Of a stretch of 64,000 nucleotides of DNA, positions 1 to 10,380 are shown piece by piece (positions within the stretch are counted from its first letter, which is position 1; each line of letters starts with the position of its first letter). The position numbers were made by a program, and so were the translations under genes. This stretch comes from Thelonectria olida (lineage: Eukaryota > Ascomycota > Sordariomycetes > Hypocreales > Nectriaceae), in contig JAGPYM010000020.1 in NCBI GenBank assembly GCA_020736575.1, positions 434,001-498,000 on the forward strand, given 5' to 3'. A model generated the notes under the pieces. The model saw nothing but the letters and a program-made list of their open reading frames with translations. It did no database searches and was not told the DNA's origin.

Positions 1-800
1 GAGATGAGAATCAGGGCTTTCAACGGCTGCAAGCAAGTTTATTCGCCATGCTGAGATCTCTTTTTCTGTTGGATGCCGGCAGCCGTTATTCGTTCGTCTC
101 GTGGTCTGGTGGTGGTGAGAACGGCTGCAAGATTGCAATGCAAAGCGCCGCCTCAACAACGGTCATGGACTGGTTTAATGGCAACTCCAATCCAATCTAG
201 CCGTAAAATCGCATTAAATGGGCCTCATGGAATACTCTCCGATGACTGACGAGAATCGTGGTGGAGGAACCAGATCTGCGTCCCCTCATCAGTCCGCAAA
301 CGTGGGATGATGGCGGTGACGTCAACAACCCCTCAACACCATGCATTGATGCATCTCACACATGTCACGATGAGCTATAATTGCAATAGAAAATATGTTT
401 AATAGTCATAATCATAAGTCATTGAATGTATCTCATCAGGCTAACTATGTGTTTCGCCCATATGTATATGTAAAATCACCCACCCACCAACCCTGTAATT
501 CCCCAACCAGTTGGGTACAACAAGTGCTGGTGAGATACAACTTCCTCCATACACAACAAAAGAAGTCGAAAACGTTGGGGATATCTTCGTCTCCCCGATA
601 GTATCCCATTTGGCCTTTCCAAGCACCGACAGGACAAAGGAATCATTAAAATGCGCTGAGCTGTGTGTGTCGTGACGTTGACGTGAACGGGTTAGGCTTC
701 GAAGCCAGAAATCATCCTCTTTCCACCATTGCAATACCAACAGAGAGAAATTCCACAGAATAAAGACACAGAGGAAGAGAGAGAGGGGAGGAGGGGGAGC
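1..800. other. Gene-free flank, left edge
   Basis: No open frame here has coding character, splice structure or recognisable protein similarity. The stretch next to 801 should hold the 3' untranslated region of the minus-strand gene that ends there. I see no tRNA or repeat. Confidence 0.6.
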
Positions 801-3800
801 TTAGTGCACCCTCTCCTGAATGTCCAAAATCCCAGACACGCCGGGACAGCACTTGGTGCTCATCTGGTGGTCGCACCACGAGCACTTGACCGTCATGCAA
901 ACACGGTCCTCAAACCCGCCGCTGCCGAACACGCCGCCCGGGTTGAGCATCGTCTTGTACAGCTGCACGGGGATGTCGTGGTACCGCTTGCACTCGCAGC
1001 ACACGACAAACATCTTGCCCACGCGGTCGCCGCGCTGCGGGTTCGCCCGGTTGCTCTTGGGCATCTCGGGCACCGGCGGCTGCTGCGACTTGCGCACGTC
1101 GAGGTTGGGCGTGCTGCGCGTCGCCTTGATGCCGTTGGCGCTTTGCGAGAGCTTCAGCGTCTGCAGCTGCGAGTTGCGCAGGCGGCTCTTGCTCTTCTCC
1201 CGGTGGCGCAGGCGCTGCGGCTGCGGCTCGGGCTCAGGCGACGAGAGCACCAACGAGCTGTCGCCTGATGAATCGGTGTCCTTACCACTGTCCATAGGGC
1301 TGACGAGGTTGGCGTGCGAGAAGGCCTCCATGACTCTGCGGGCGGCGGCCTCGATGGGGTCGAGGTCGGACTCGGGCGAGTGCGGCGAGTCGGAGAGCTG
1401 GAAGCGGTCGCCGGGGGAGATGTTGGGCGAGCTGTTGACGGACGAGTATGGGCTGTACTGGATAGGCTGGATCTTGCCGCTCACAGTGCGCGGGTGGTAG
1501 CAGCCCGAGTCGGATTGCGGAGGCGATGTGTCGGGCGTGCCTGGGCCGGAGGATTGCAGGCCGTCCGAGTAGGAAGAGTCGTCCGAGGAGCTCGTCGTGG
1601 GTCGCCACGTACTGGAGGGTTGCTTCTTCGGGGCGAGGTAGTATTCAGGAGACGGTCGAATCGGTCTCGAATATGAAGTGGCGACGGGTCTTGCCTCGGG
1701 CTGCTGCTGCTGCTGAGCCGCTGGCTGTGGTGTCACGTACGTCTCGTTCTTGAGGGGACTCGGGGGTAGAACAGGCGATGTTCCACCCGAAATGGGAGAA
1801 AGGGAGGCCTGCGACGAGCTTCCGCTTCCACCGCGCGCAAAGGCAGACTTGGCCGTGTCCTTGAAGTTGAACTTGGCAGTCGACGTCGTTGGCGACTCGG
1901 CCGGATACGGCGTGGGACGGACACCAGCCAGCGTCGTCTCGTAGCGAATGCTCGGCGGCGTAGGGTTCCGCATCTTCGAGGACGTAACCAACTTGGTCAC
2001 AATCGGCGTCTTCTTCTCAACGCGCAAGTTTTCCTTGGAAGGGCTCGACGGGTTCTCCTTCGAGGACCGCGGTGGCTGTTCCTCCTTGGGGGGCTCCACC
2101 GGCGCAGTCTGTGAACGGGCGAGGAAGACGATGGAGTTGCGTTTGGAGCTCTTCCTGGGAGGCGCGGGAGGGCTAGATACGGTGGATGCGGTTGATTCGC
2201 GCCTTGGTCGGGTCTTCACCGTTGTTGGGGGGTATGAGGGCTTCTCCTTCTGTTCGATGACGGGGGTCTTTGCGACTGGCTGAGGTTCGAGAACGGGTAG
2301 TGGCTCAACGGCGGGTTCTGGAGTCGTCTCCTTGGAGCTCATCTTGGCGATGTGGAGGGGCTCGATGTCTTCATCGCCGTCCACCAGGGTCTCGTTCTCG
2401 TCCTCATCTTCGGTCGAAAACTTGGACGTCAGAGACGCGCGTGGACCATTCTTGATGTGAAGACCACCCCGTCTCGTCAAACCAGCCTCCTTGGGTGGAG
2501 TATCGGTGAGAGTAATACGCTCTAGCTCTTGAGCTGCCTCGCCGTCTTCTTCATCATCCACAGCACACTCATCGTCGATCGGCTCAGACGTCCGCTTCTT
2601 CGCACGCGCACTCCACAAGTAGATATTCGCAGACCCAGACGAACCTCGTCTGGCTGGCACCACCTGAGCTGGAGGGGCACCTTGGCCCATGACTCCAGAC
2701 GTCTGCAGAGAAATCGGAGGGTATGCTCGACGTCTCTTCTCGGGCTCTTCGTTATCACGCACCGGCGATGATGAACCATCGGTCTGCAGGGGCGTGAAAG
2801 AGCCGTATCCGAGAAAAGATTTCCGCAGTGCAGGGTGGACTTTGCTGGTATTCTTGGACTGGTCTTCAATGACCTGCTGTGTGAAGTCCTGCTTCTTGTG
2901 CTCCAGCTTGACGCCGCCGAGAAAGCCCGAGGCGCTGGTCTGGTCATATGAGCCCCGTCGGATTTCGAATGAGCCTCGAATAGCAGATGTTATTGAGCCA
3001 GAGCGCCCCCGCCTGGGCTTCTCAGCGGGCTCATTTCTGCTCGTATCGGCTGTGTCTCTCCTTGAGATGGGAATGCCCATCACGCTCGAGGAGCGCTTAT
3101 CTTTTGGAGGGCTCACAGGCTCGGTGTTGCTTCGAATCAAGTTGTGATTTGGAGGCGGCGGCTTGCTCAAGCGTCTTCCTCGCGGCTTCTTCTCGACAGT
3201 GCGTTCTCGTCCCCTTGACTCTTCTCGTCGCTCCTCTCGCCTCTCCTCCTTTCTGTCTCTCTTATCTTGTTTGCGTTGGCCATACGCCTCCCACGTGGGA
3301 GACACGCAGACAGATCTTTGCTCCTCAAAATCTGGAGGGAAAGCAAAAGCGACTGTCTTCTGAGTGCCCCTATCCGTCATTCCGATCGGGGCAGAATTGG
3401 TCCTTGAGTGGCCCTTGGCGGCGACCAGCTGTTGATGCACGACGGCATTTGACGCGCCGTCGGGCGCGGAGTAGCTGGTAAATAGCGGAGGTGGCACAGG
3501 GCCGTAGTTACGAACCGGTGGAGGAGGTGCCTTTTTGCCGTCCTTGGGAACCAGCTCGAAGCGACGAGGTTGAGGGTGAATAATTGGGCTGGGGGCGATG
3601 GAGCCGGCGGGTGATGATTGATATGAGTTGCTCGTCAAGCTCTGAGTTCGTTGGAACTGTTTTCACGCCAAACAGATGAGTATAAGACAGCAACAATAGA
3701 GGTAAAAAGGAAAGTCTTACCATCATCTTCTTTTCGAGCTCGAGCATGCGCTGCAAGCTATCCGACCGCTGACGGCCTTGATGCTGGACTGGCTCATACA

Positions 3801-3801
3801 T
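801..3801 (-). CDS. Fungal disordered protein with C-terminal Cys-pair (zinc-ribbon-like) domain
   Basis: Two exons, complement(801..3656, 3721..3801), give 978 aa. The 64-nt intron has a GTAAGA donor and a CAG acceptor and joins in phase 0. The first exon encodes MYEPVQHQGRQ to ELEKKMM, and its ATG at 3801 is the first ATG in frame. The open frame of the second exon continues upstream of its first apparent start, which supports splicing. Most of the protein is Ser/Pro/Arg-rich low complexity, with many SP and RR motifs suggesting phosphorylation. The last about 75 residues are different: a compact domain with a CCEC pair, a CSWC pair and a nearby CC, ending in GILDIQERVH, consistent with a structural zinc site. 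I do not recognise a characterised family. The domain looks like a conserved fungal C-terminus, but its function is unknown. Confidence 0.8.
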
Positions 3802-4876
3802 TGTTGTGTTGGTGACGGAGATTTTTCGAATGTGAGCTACCACTCAGGTGCCTGGAAAGGGCGAAGCCACCGAGGCATACGAAAGCAATGCTTCGTTTTT
3901 GTTGGCCAAGGACGTCGAATTGTGAGGCGTCAAGCAGATTGGTGAAAGTGAGGGTGTGAGGAATAAGCGGGAGATGGATGATGAATGACTTTGTCTGTGC
4001 TACACCAAAACGGAGCTTTCCATGAGGTTGGGAGGCGGTTGTCGAATAGCTATCGTTCTGTGTCACTTGGGAAATTGTTGCATCGGAATCTCTTGTTATG
4101 GTTGTCCTTCTTTTCCTTCTGGTCGTGTGTGTTGTATAGGATAGGGCAACAACAACAAGAACAAGAGAAGTTCGTGGTGAGAAGGACCTTGATTCGATCA
4201 CAACAAAGAAAGCAGTGGCAATTGAGTTAAAAAAAAAAGGTGAGCGAGTGCTACACTGTCGAGTGGGAGGGACGGGAGGAAAAGAAAAAGGCGGAGAGGC
4301 AGAAGAGTCTGTGTGTTGTGTTACGAGGCACAGAGAGGGATGAACGAGAATAGATTTGATCTTGTTGGGCAATGGATGAAGAGTGGAAAACGTGACAACC
4401 AGGGATCAAGCCTGAAGAAGGGGGATGGATTGATGAGGAGGAGGGGGGAGGAAGAGAAGAAAAAGAAGTAAATGTGACCAGTGACTTTTTGTTGTTCTTG
4501 CACCAGCAACAAACTCGTAGTCCATGTTACCTGACTTGCGATGTCGTAGCAACAACGATTATCCCCGGCGCGCATCGAGTCGACTGGCAATGCCGGATGC
4601 GATCTCTTTTCGCTTACAGGGCAGCACAAATAGGCTTAGAGGCCTCGTACCCCCACCGGATTGATGCCATCGATATGTTCGAGGTTGCCCAGCATGGAGT
4701 GATTTGGGATGGCCTCTTGTCCGTTTCCAGGCTGGGTCCGCATGCCTAGAAGCTGCAGCTAGCTTTAGGGCAACCTCGTGCAAAGCTGGAGAAAGCTTTG
4801 GTTCAGCTGAATCGGCCGAAGCAAACATTGGCAGCGCAGCACAATACGAACTGACAAGGTGGGCGACCGTCATCGT

Positions 4877-4896
4877 CATGGCATGGCATGGCATGG
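4877..4896. repeat. CATGG pentanucleotide repeat, four units
   Basis: Four perfect tandem copies of CATGG lie inside the gene-free region. This is a simple sequence repeat with no evident role. Confidence 0.8.
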
Positions 4897-7800
4897 GCTG
4901 TCCCGGGATCCACAGCCATTGGGCATCTCTGCTCCGTCGCCAATGAATTGCTTGATGGCACCATTTTTTCTCCAATCTACACGGGACGGGGGAGTGCAAG
5001 AACTTTTTGTCTCGTCCACTAAAATAAAAGTCCGACAACCAGATTTAGAAGAGAGGGAGCGTGGCCAAAAATAGCACCCTCGAGTCTTGGGCAAAGATGG
5101 GCATCACGTCGGTGGCTTTTGACTGTATTAGACGCGGGACCTCGCAGAAATCATCAGTTTCTGACTCCTCGCCTCCGAGGAAGTATCTACGTAAATCCAA
5201 GACGACAGGAAGAGTCTGAGACCCGTCGCCAACTCCGAGCGGCAACTCCCATCAGTCCGTGTCCGTCTCCATCACGGCTACGGCCGCCGTCAAGACCACG
5301 GCCGACCAGGTGGCGCCTCCAATTAGTTTATTGCCCTCCGTCGATGGGAAGACGACGGGGTGATGCCATGTACTGCTTCAGAGAAACGGTATTGGGTAGG
5401 TAGATGGACGCAGCATGGGAAAAACAAGTGACAAGGTGGATGCTCGAATACTCGATATTAATTCGGCCTCTTTCGCTGCAGGCTGCACACACACAGGCCC
5501 TGCGTTGTTCCATCATCTGTACCTATGTATGTAAGTTTGCGTCGCGATGTGTTCCATGACTTACAACGGGCCCCTTGTCACACACCATTTCCAACTGTCA
5601 ATATCTCCCTCTCTTTCTCTCCAGTTCTGACGAAATCCGGTTTTCGCCACCCCAGCAACCACAGCCGCCGAGAGCCAAAAGGCCAGGGCTCCCCTAGGAC
5701 GAATCCAATCTAGGCGCGACCCTGCAGGGCGAATGCGAGGTGATGCGATGCTTGTGGTGTTGTGCTGTTCGTGTTGGCCTTGACGCTTGCGCCTAGTCTC
5801 CATCCGGGCTGTGGGCGGCAGCGGGGGAGGGGGGCCTGTTGCCGATGCGGTGAAAAGCTGTTGGCTGGTGCTGGGACGCGGTCATGGCGGTTCTTGTGCA
5901 GCTGCCAGAGGGGACTGGAGAAGCAGGATGCGTCTCCCAGTAGCTCCTTAATTAGAGAGAAACGCGGACCATGACGACAACTCTGGTCACTATCCTTGCT
6001 CAAACGCAGCGTCGTCGTCAGTGCGAGAAGCACATACTATATCTACTCGCAGATCCAGAGTTCATTGTTTCACCTTCCACGGGACGAGTCCCTCATCGTA
6101 TTGACTCCCCAACAAACATCTCATTGATACTTATACGGATCGCATCCGACCTAGCTCGCATTAGCAGTCCCTCAGCTTGGGAAATACGACCTCTCGGCTC
6201 TGCAAGCGGGTGCGGTGCCTGATCCTCCTCGTCTTGACTCTTCCGAGACGGTCGTGATCGGCGGTCCGGCCGGTCGGGTGGGGTGGAAGAGTCCATCAAC
6301 ATTCTGATCTGGGTACGGGCGGGCCTCGTATTTCACCAACACCCGGATGCTGAACCCTGCAGCACATGGACAAGACGCCTCGTGGGTGCATGGCTCTACC
6401 GGTACTACAATTAGAACATGGCAAACGTTTGGCCACCACTGCTCGTGAGTGCCACCCAACCTGCGTACATATTCGCAGCCAACATGAATGGCTAAGACAT
6501 GCTTCTCTCGTCGTCAACCTTGACCAGCTGATCGAGGTCGCCCGCTTCCAAGGTGCAGATCGACGTCTCCACCTCGACAAGTCGGAGACATTTGCGAAGC
6601 CGCTGTCATTGGGTTTCTCGTGGCGGTCGCGGCCTCGTGGGCTGCAATGACAGGTTGACAGCGCTGAACTGACAGACCAGGCTTCTGTTGAGAACCCCTC
6701 CACTGCGCCCACTCTGGCTTGGTGTTTATGGTGGGTGGCTTGCTGGTTGCTGGTCAACCTACCCTAAACTGTCGTGCGGCCTCTCTTGCGGCCGACCAAA
6801 ACGGCCATAAAAACGACCATTATCTGATGCTATCATTGTTTGTGACATGTTTTCACAGGCCTAGAATCTCTGGCAGAATTTTCCATTACCGAATTCCGGT
6901 TGTCGTGGCAGCCAACTACGTAACTTTTGGTGGCTTTGTCTGGCTTACACGCCGATTCCATTTGGGAAACGAGCAGCACGAGAAGGGCATGTAAATCAAC
7001 TTCTACATAAACTGCGGGAAGCTTTAACCGATTATCGGCCAAGGGAAGAGGTTTCTTTGCTTTAGCTGAGTTGAAAAGAGAGCTATCAACTTGAAACCCT
7101 CGTAATGTGCCAAAGACTGCACATCGAAAACGCTCTCTGTTCCTGCATCGACGCTCCCAGGGTACCCAGGGAAACACGGCGTTTACTTGTATTTCTTCGG
7201 TCGCGTCCGGGAGTTACACTCACTTTCTTCCGGCCTTGCAGAGGATCAACGGCTACAGACGATGCAGGGGAAAGGTGCTGATGAGGAAGCGTGGCAGCGT
7301 GTCATTGCCACCAGTGTCGACGAATATTCGGATACCGGCAATGAGGAGGGGCGACTCATGTTGTGGGACAACACGAACATTTTTCGCTTTAAAGCTGTGG
7401 CCTTGAGGAAGGTTATGACCATGATGGTAATTGACATAAACAAGATCACTCTAGATCCCATGCTGTGAGAGGTTCATGTCCAGATGACCCGCGGAGTTGC
7501 CCCCTCAACTCTTGAAACTGGCTGCGGCCCGCGATGGCGTACCCGACGTAGTGTTACATCCCGGTTCCTTCTTTTTGTTCCTAAGCACTAAGTAAGAGGA
7601 TAGAATGCCCCGTATGTGAAAGGAAGTCTCTCAAACTTCCAAGAAATCTGCATCTTGATTGGTCAATGGCACGTTGGCAACACCACATTGCCGTTGGAAG
7701 CCAATTGTGCAACGCCTGAAGTTGAGAATAAGACGTGAAGAAATCAAAATCAAAACCCCAGCCTTGTGCAAAAAACCTTGTTCTTATCTGTCATCAACCT

Positions 7801-7965
7801 CAAACATCTTGGCGAGAATATCATGCAATCAACCACCCGACTTGTTCAACTCGAAAACGGCAGAAGGCAAAGCGGCCCGTCGAGCCATCTAGCGTTACAT
7901 AAGCCGGTGGCCAAAAGCGGTAGGGCGGGATCAATTTATCCGACAGGGCACGCGGTGTCCCCGCT

Positions 7966-7971
7966 CACGTG
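7966..7971. promoter_or_regulatory. CACGTG site upstream of eS30
   Basis: A CACGTG hexamer lies about 124 bp upstream of the eS30 start codon. CACGTG is the core site for bHLH factors such as Cbf1-type proteins in fungi. The same core also sits upstream of the next gene (Y14). Its use here is inferred from position only. Confidence 0.35.
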
Positions 7972-8094
7972 ATGCAAGGCTCCCACTCCAAGCCCACAAC
8001 CATTTGTCAAATTCCCCAAAAATCTTTGGTGTGCGCCTCCCGCTACGAATCGTCGACTCATCATCCACATCAACCACCAAGCAAATCTATCACC

Positions 8095-8479
8095 ATGGGT
8101 AAAGTTCACGGTTCTCTTGCCCGTGCCGGTACGTCGTCGCCCTCGTTTCCCCGATTATCCTCTCAAATGTGCTGACAATCTCTCTAGGCAAGGTCAAGTC
8201 GCAGACCCCCAAAGTACGATTCCCTCGAGCCCTCGCTTCCCTTCCCCGACGATCCCGAAACTGACCAACATTTTGTCCCACAGGTTGAGAAGCAGGAGAA
8301 GACCAAGGTCCCCAAGGGCCGTGCTCTCAAGCGCCTCAAGTACACTCGACGATTCGTCAACGTCACGATGACCGGTGGCAAGCGAAAGGTGAGCAGAAAC
8401 TCGAATCGAAAACCGATACCCCTCTCAGGAAACAGGAGCGCTGACTCCTATACAGATGAACCCCAACCCCGGCTCCTAA
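8095..8479 (+). CDS. RPS30: 40S ribosomal protein eS30
   Basis: Four exons, join(8095..8128, 8188..8213, 8284..8388, 8456..8479), encode a 62-aa basic protein. The start [20 protein letters not shown], the central [11 protein letters not shown] and the C-terminus MNPNPGS match eS30 throughout. All three introns are GT-AG and the phases agree (1, 0, 0). eS30 is a small-subunit ribosomal protein near the decoding/A-site region. No N-terminal ubiquitin-like fusion is present, unlike the animal FAU gene and as is usual in fungi. Being split into exons of 24-105 nt, it is easily missed by ORF calling. Confidence 0.97.
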
Positions 8480-9202
8480 ACGAGATGGCTAGACGGCTAT
8501 GTGCGACGGAACACGGTATTGGGAGGTTGGCTTTGCGGAAACCGTTCATCGACGAAAGCTTGAATTCAGTTATGGCAAGATGGACTAGGTTGGGTCGCTT
8601 GGTAGGCTGAGCCCCCCTCAAAAAATGAATAAACGAGAGGTGCGAAGAAGCACTTACGGCTCTACGCGGCGTCACGGTGTCGGTTGTCAATACAACACAC
8701 ATTTAGTTCGCAATTCCAACGCAATTCCACTGTGATGGCACTTGAGATATCCCACGGACCGGTGATACAGCAGGCTCGGGCACGTAGAGGGAGCTGCTTC
8801 GTGCTGAACTTTTGCCCCCTTGGACGATGACGGACGTTCGGCCAGTGACTCACGCCGGTCGGGCCAGTCTGACGATCTCGAGTTCGGACTTAAGCTGACC
8901 GAGGCCTGTCAAATTGCGAGCCTGAGGCACGCTGCCCCTTCAATCATCTCAATTAGACATTCCATTTCAACGCGACAATGAGAAGCGCGTCCGTAACTTT
9001 CGCGAACATGTGCCAATGCGCATCACACCTTTGATTGTCACACAGAGAGCCTCTCCAATGCACCCAATTGCCATGTCACGTGACATCTATCCCAACCTCC
9101 ACCGGCCGCTTTCTGCCCCGCGAAGAGCTTCACCATCACCGTCTCCATCCCAGCAACGCCTACCAATTCTCCTCGACGCAAACCCTCCTAACACTTAAAA
9201 AG
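8480..9202. other. Intergenic region between eS30 and Y14
   Basis: This holds the eS30 3' region and the Y14 promoter. Apart from the CACGTG palindrome listed separately, no gene or repeat is visible. Confidence 0.6.
9073..9086. promoter_or_regulatory. 14-bp perfect palindrome centred on CACGTG
   Basis: ATGTCACGTGACAT is a perfect palindrome about 117 bp upstream of the Y14 ATG. The core is an E-box/Cbf1-type site, and the flanks extend the dyad. Function is inferred from location and symmetry. Confidence 0.4.
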
Positions 9203-9762
9203 ATGGCCGACGAAAACATGGACATGGACGTCGACAACGCGTCGCCGCCTCCCCCGGTGCGCAACGAATCCGACATGCAAACCCACACCAAAGCCACCGC
9301 CGTGCGCTCTATCGAGGGCTGGATCGTCATCGTAACAAACGTCCACGAAGAAGCCGACGAGGAAGCCCTGCAGGACATGTTTGGCGAGTTTGGAGAGATC
9401 AAGAACATGCACTTGAACCTCGATCGCCGAAGCGGTTACGTTAAGGTACTTTACTCAATTCCCCAGCCGAGCCTGACGTGTCCACACATGCAGAAAGGCT
9501 TGGAGGTATGCAATGATAGCTAACACGAACTCAGGGCTATGCGCTGATCGAGTACACGACGCTTGAAGAAGCCCGCGCCGCCATCGACGGAGCCCACGAG
9601 ACGAAACTCCTCGACCAGACGGTCCAAGTCGACTTTGCCTTCGTGCGTCCCCCGCCTGGCGGCAAGGGCGGTCGTGGAGCCGGTGGCCGTGGAGGACGCA
9701 GGGGAGCAGGGCGAAGTCGAAGTCGCAGTCCGGAGGCCAAGCAGCGCGAGGAGCGTGATTGA
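9203..9762 (+). CDS. Exon-junction-complex RNA-binding protein Y14 (RBM8A)
   Basis: Two exons, join(9203..9445, 9535..9762), give 156 aa. The intron is GT-AG, phase 0, and interrupts the RRM. Residues 1-40 are acidic ([12 protein letters not shown]). A single RRM follows with RNP2-like IVIVTNV and RNP1-like GYALIEYT, then [11 protein letters not shown] and a Gly/Arg-rich RGAGGRGG and RSRSRS tail. This order is diagnostic of Y14, which pairs with Mago nashi in the exon junction complex placed upstream of spliced exon junctions. Its presence fits an intron-rich fungal genome. Its 3' end converges on the beta-glucosidase gene. Confidence 0.95.
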
Positions 9763-10380
9763 ACAGGAGGAAGATCTTGCGATGACACCTAAAAAAAAGA
9801 AAGACGTATCGTGAAAGGGGGTGATGCGTCAAAATGGAAGGATCGGGGAAGAATAAAAGGAGAAAATGCCGACGTGTCCCTCCGAAATGGTCGAGGGCAC
9901 GTCGGCACGTTTAATATTGATGTACAAGGTATGTTTCACTGATGCGCCAACTGCTTGTTTTCCGTTTCTGATTAGGAGTAGGCTAGACACAGCCATTCTC
10001 ACACCTGGCGAACTCTAAAATCCGACATGAGCCGACATCACGCTCTGGTCGGAGCAATAGTATACTGTGAGATCTGATTATGCCTTACCACACCACGACC
10101 CATACGAGCCTGTTTGGCATCCCAAGCCTGGTCTGGGCCGCTGAAGCTGAGAAAGGGGTCACGATACTCAATGTTGAAAAAATGACAACACGCGATGTGG
10201 CTTTGACCTTGAATGTCAAAATATCTCAATATCCTTCGATCCTGATATGCTTGGATCTTGATCAATAACAATATGAAAGGAGTGATAAGAGGTACAACCA
10301 CCACCGGTTCATCGGCCAACTTGCAAACATCTAGGCGCATAATCTGTGTGCACTCGACTCTCGGCGCAAATGCTTCATCT
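9763..10380. other. Convergent intergenic region, Y14 / beta-glucosidase
   Basis: This is the 3'-to-3' gap. Short open frames are present but none has coding character. Confidence 0.6.

Larger units (their letters stand above)
3802..8094. other. Long gene-free region (4.3 kb)
   Basis: Both strands were read. The open frames are short, lack family motifs and have no consistent splice partners. The left part should be the 5' leader and promoter of the minus-strand gene starting at 3801. The right part carries the promoter of the eS30 gene. Apart from a short CATGG repeat and a CACGTG site (listed separately), I see no RNA gene or mobile element. Confidence 0.5.

Noticed and set aside
3794..4372. 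192-codon minus-strand open frame upstream of the first gene
   Set aside because: CT-rich leader of the gene starting at 3801; Ser/Thr/Pro-rich with no motif.
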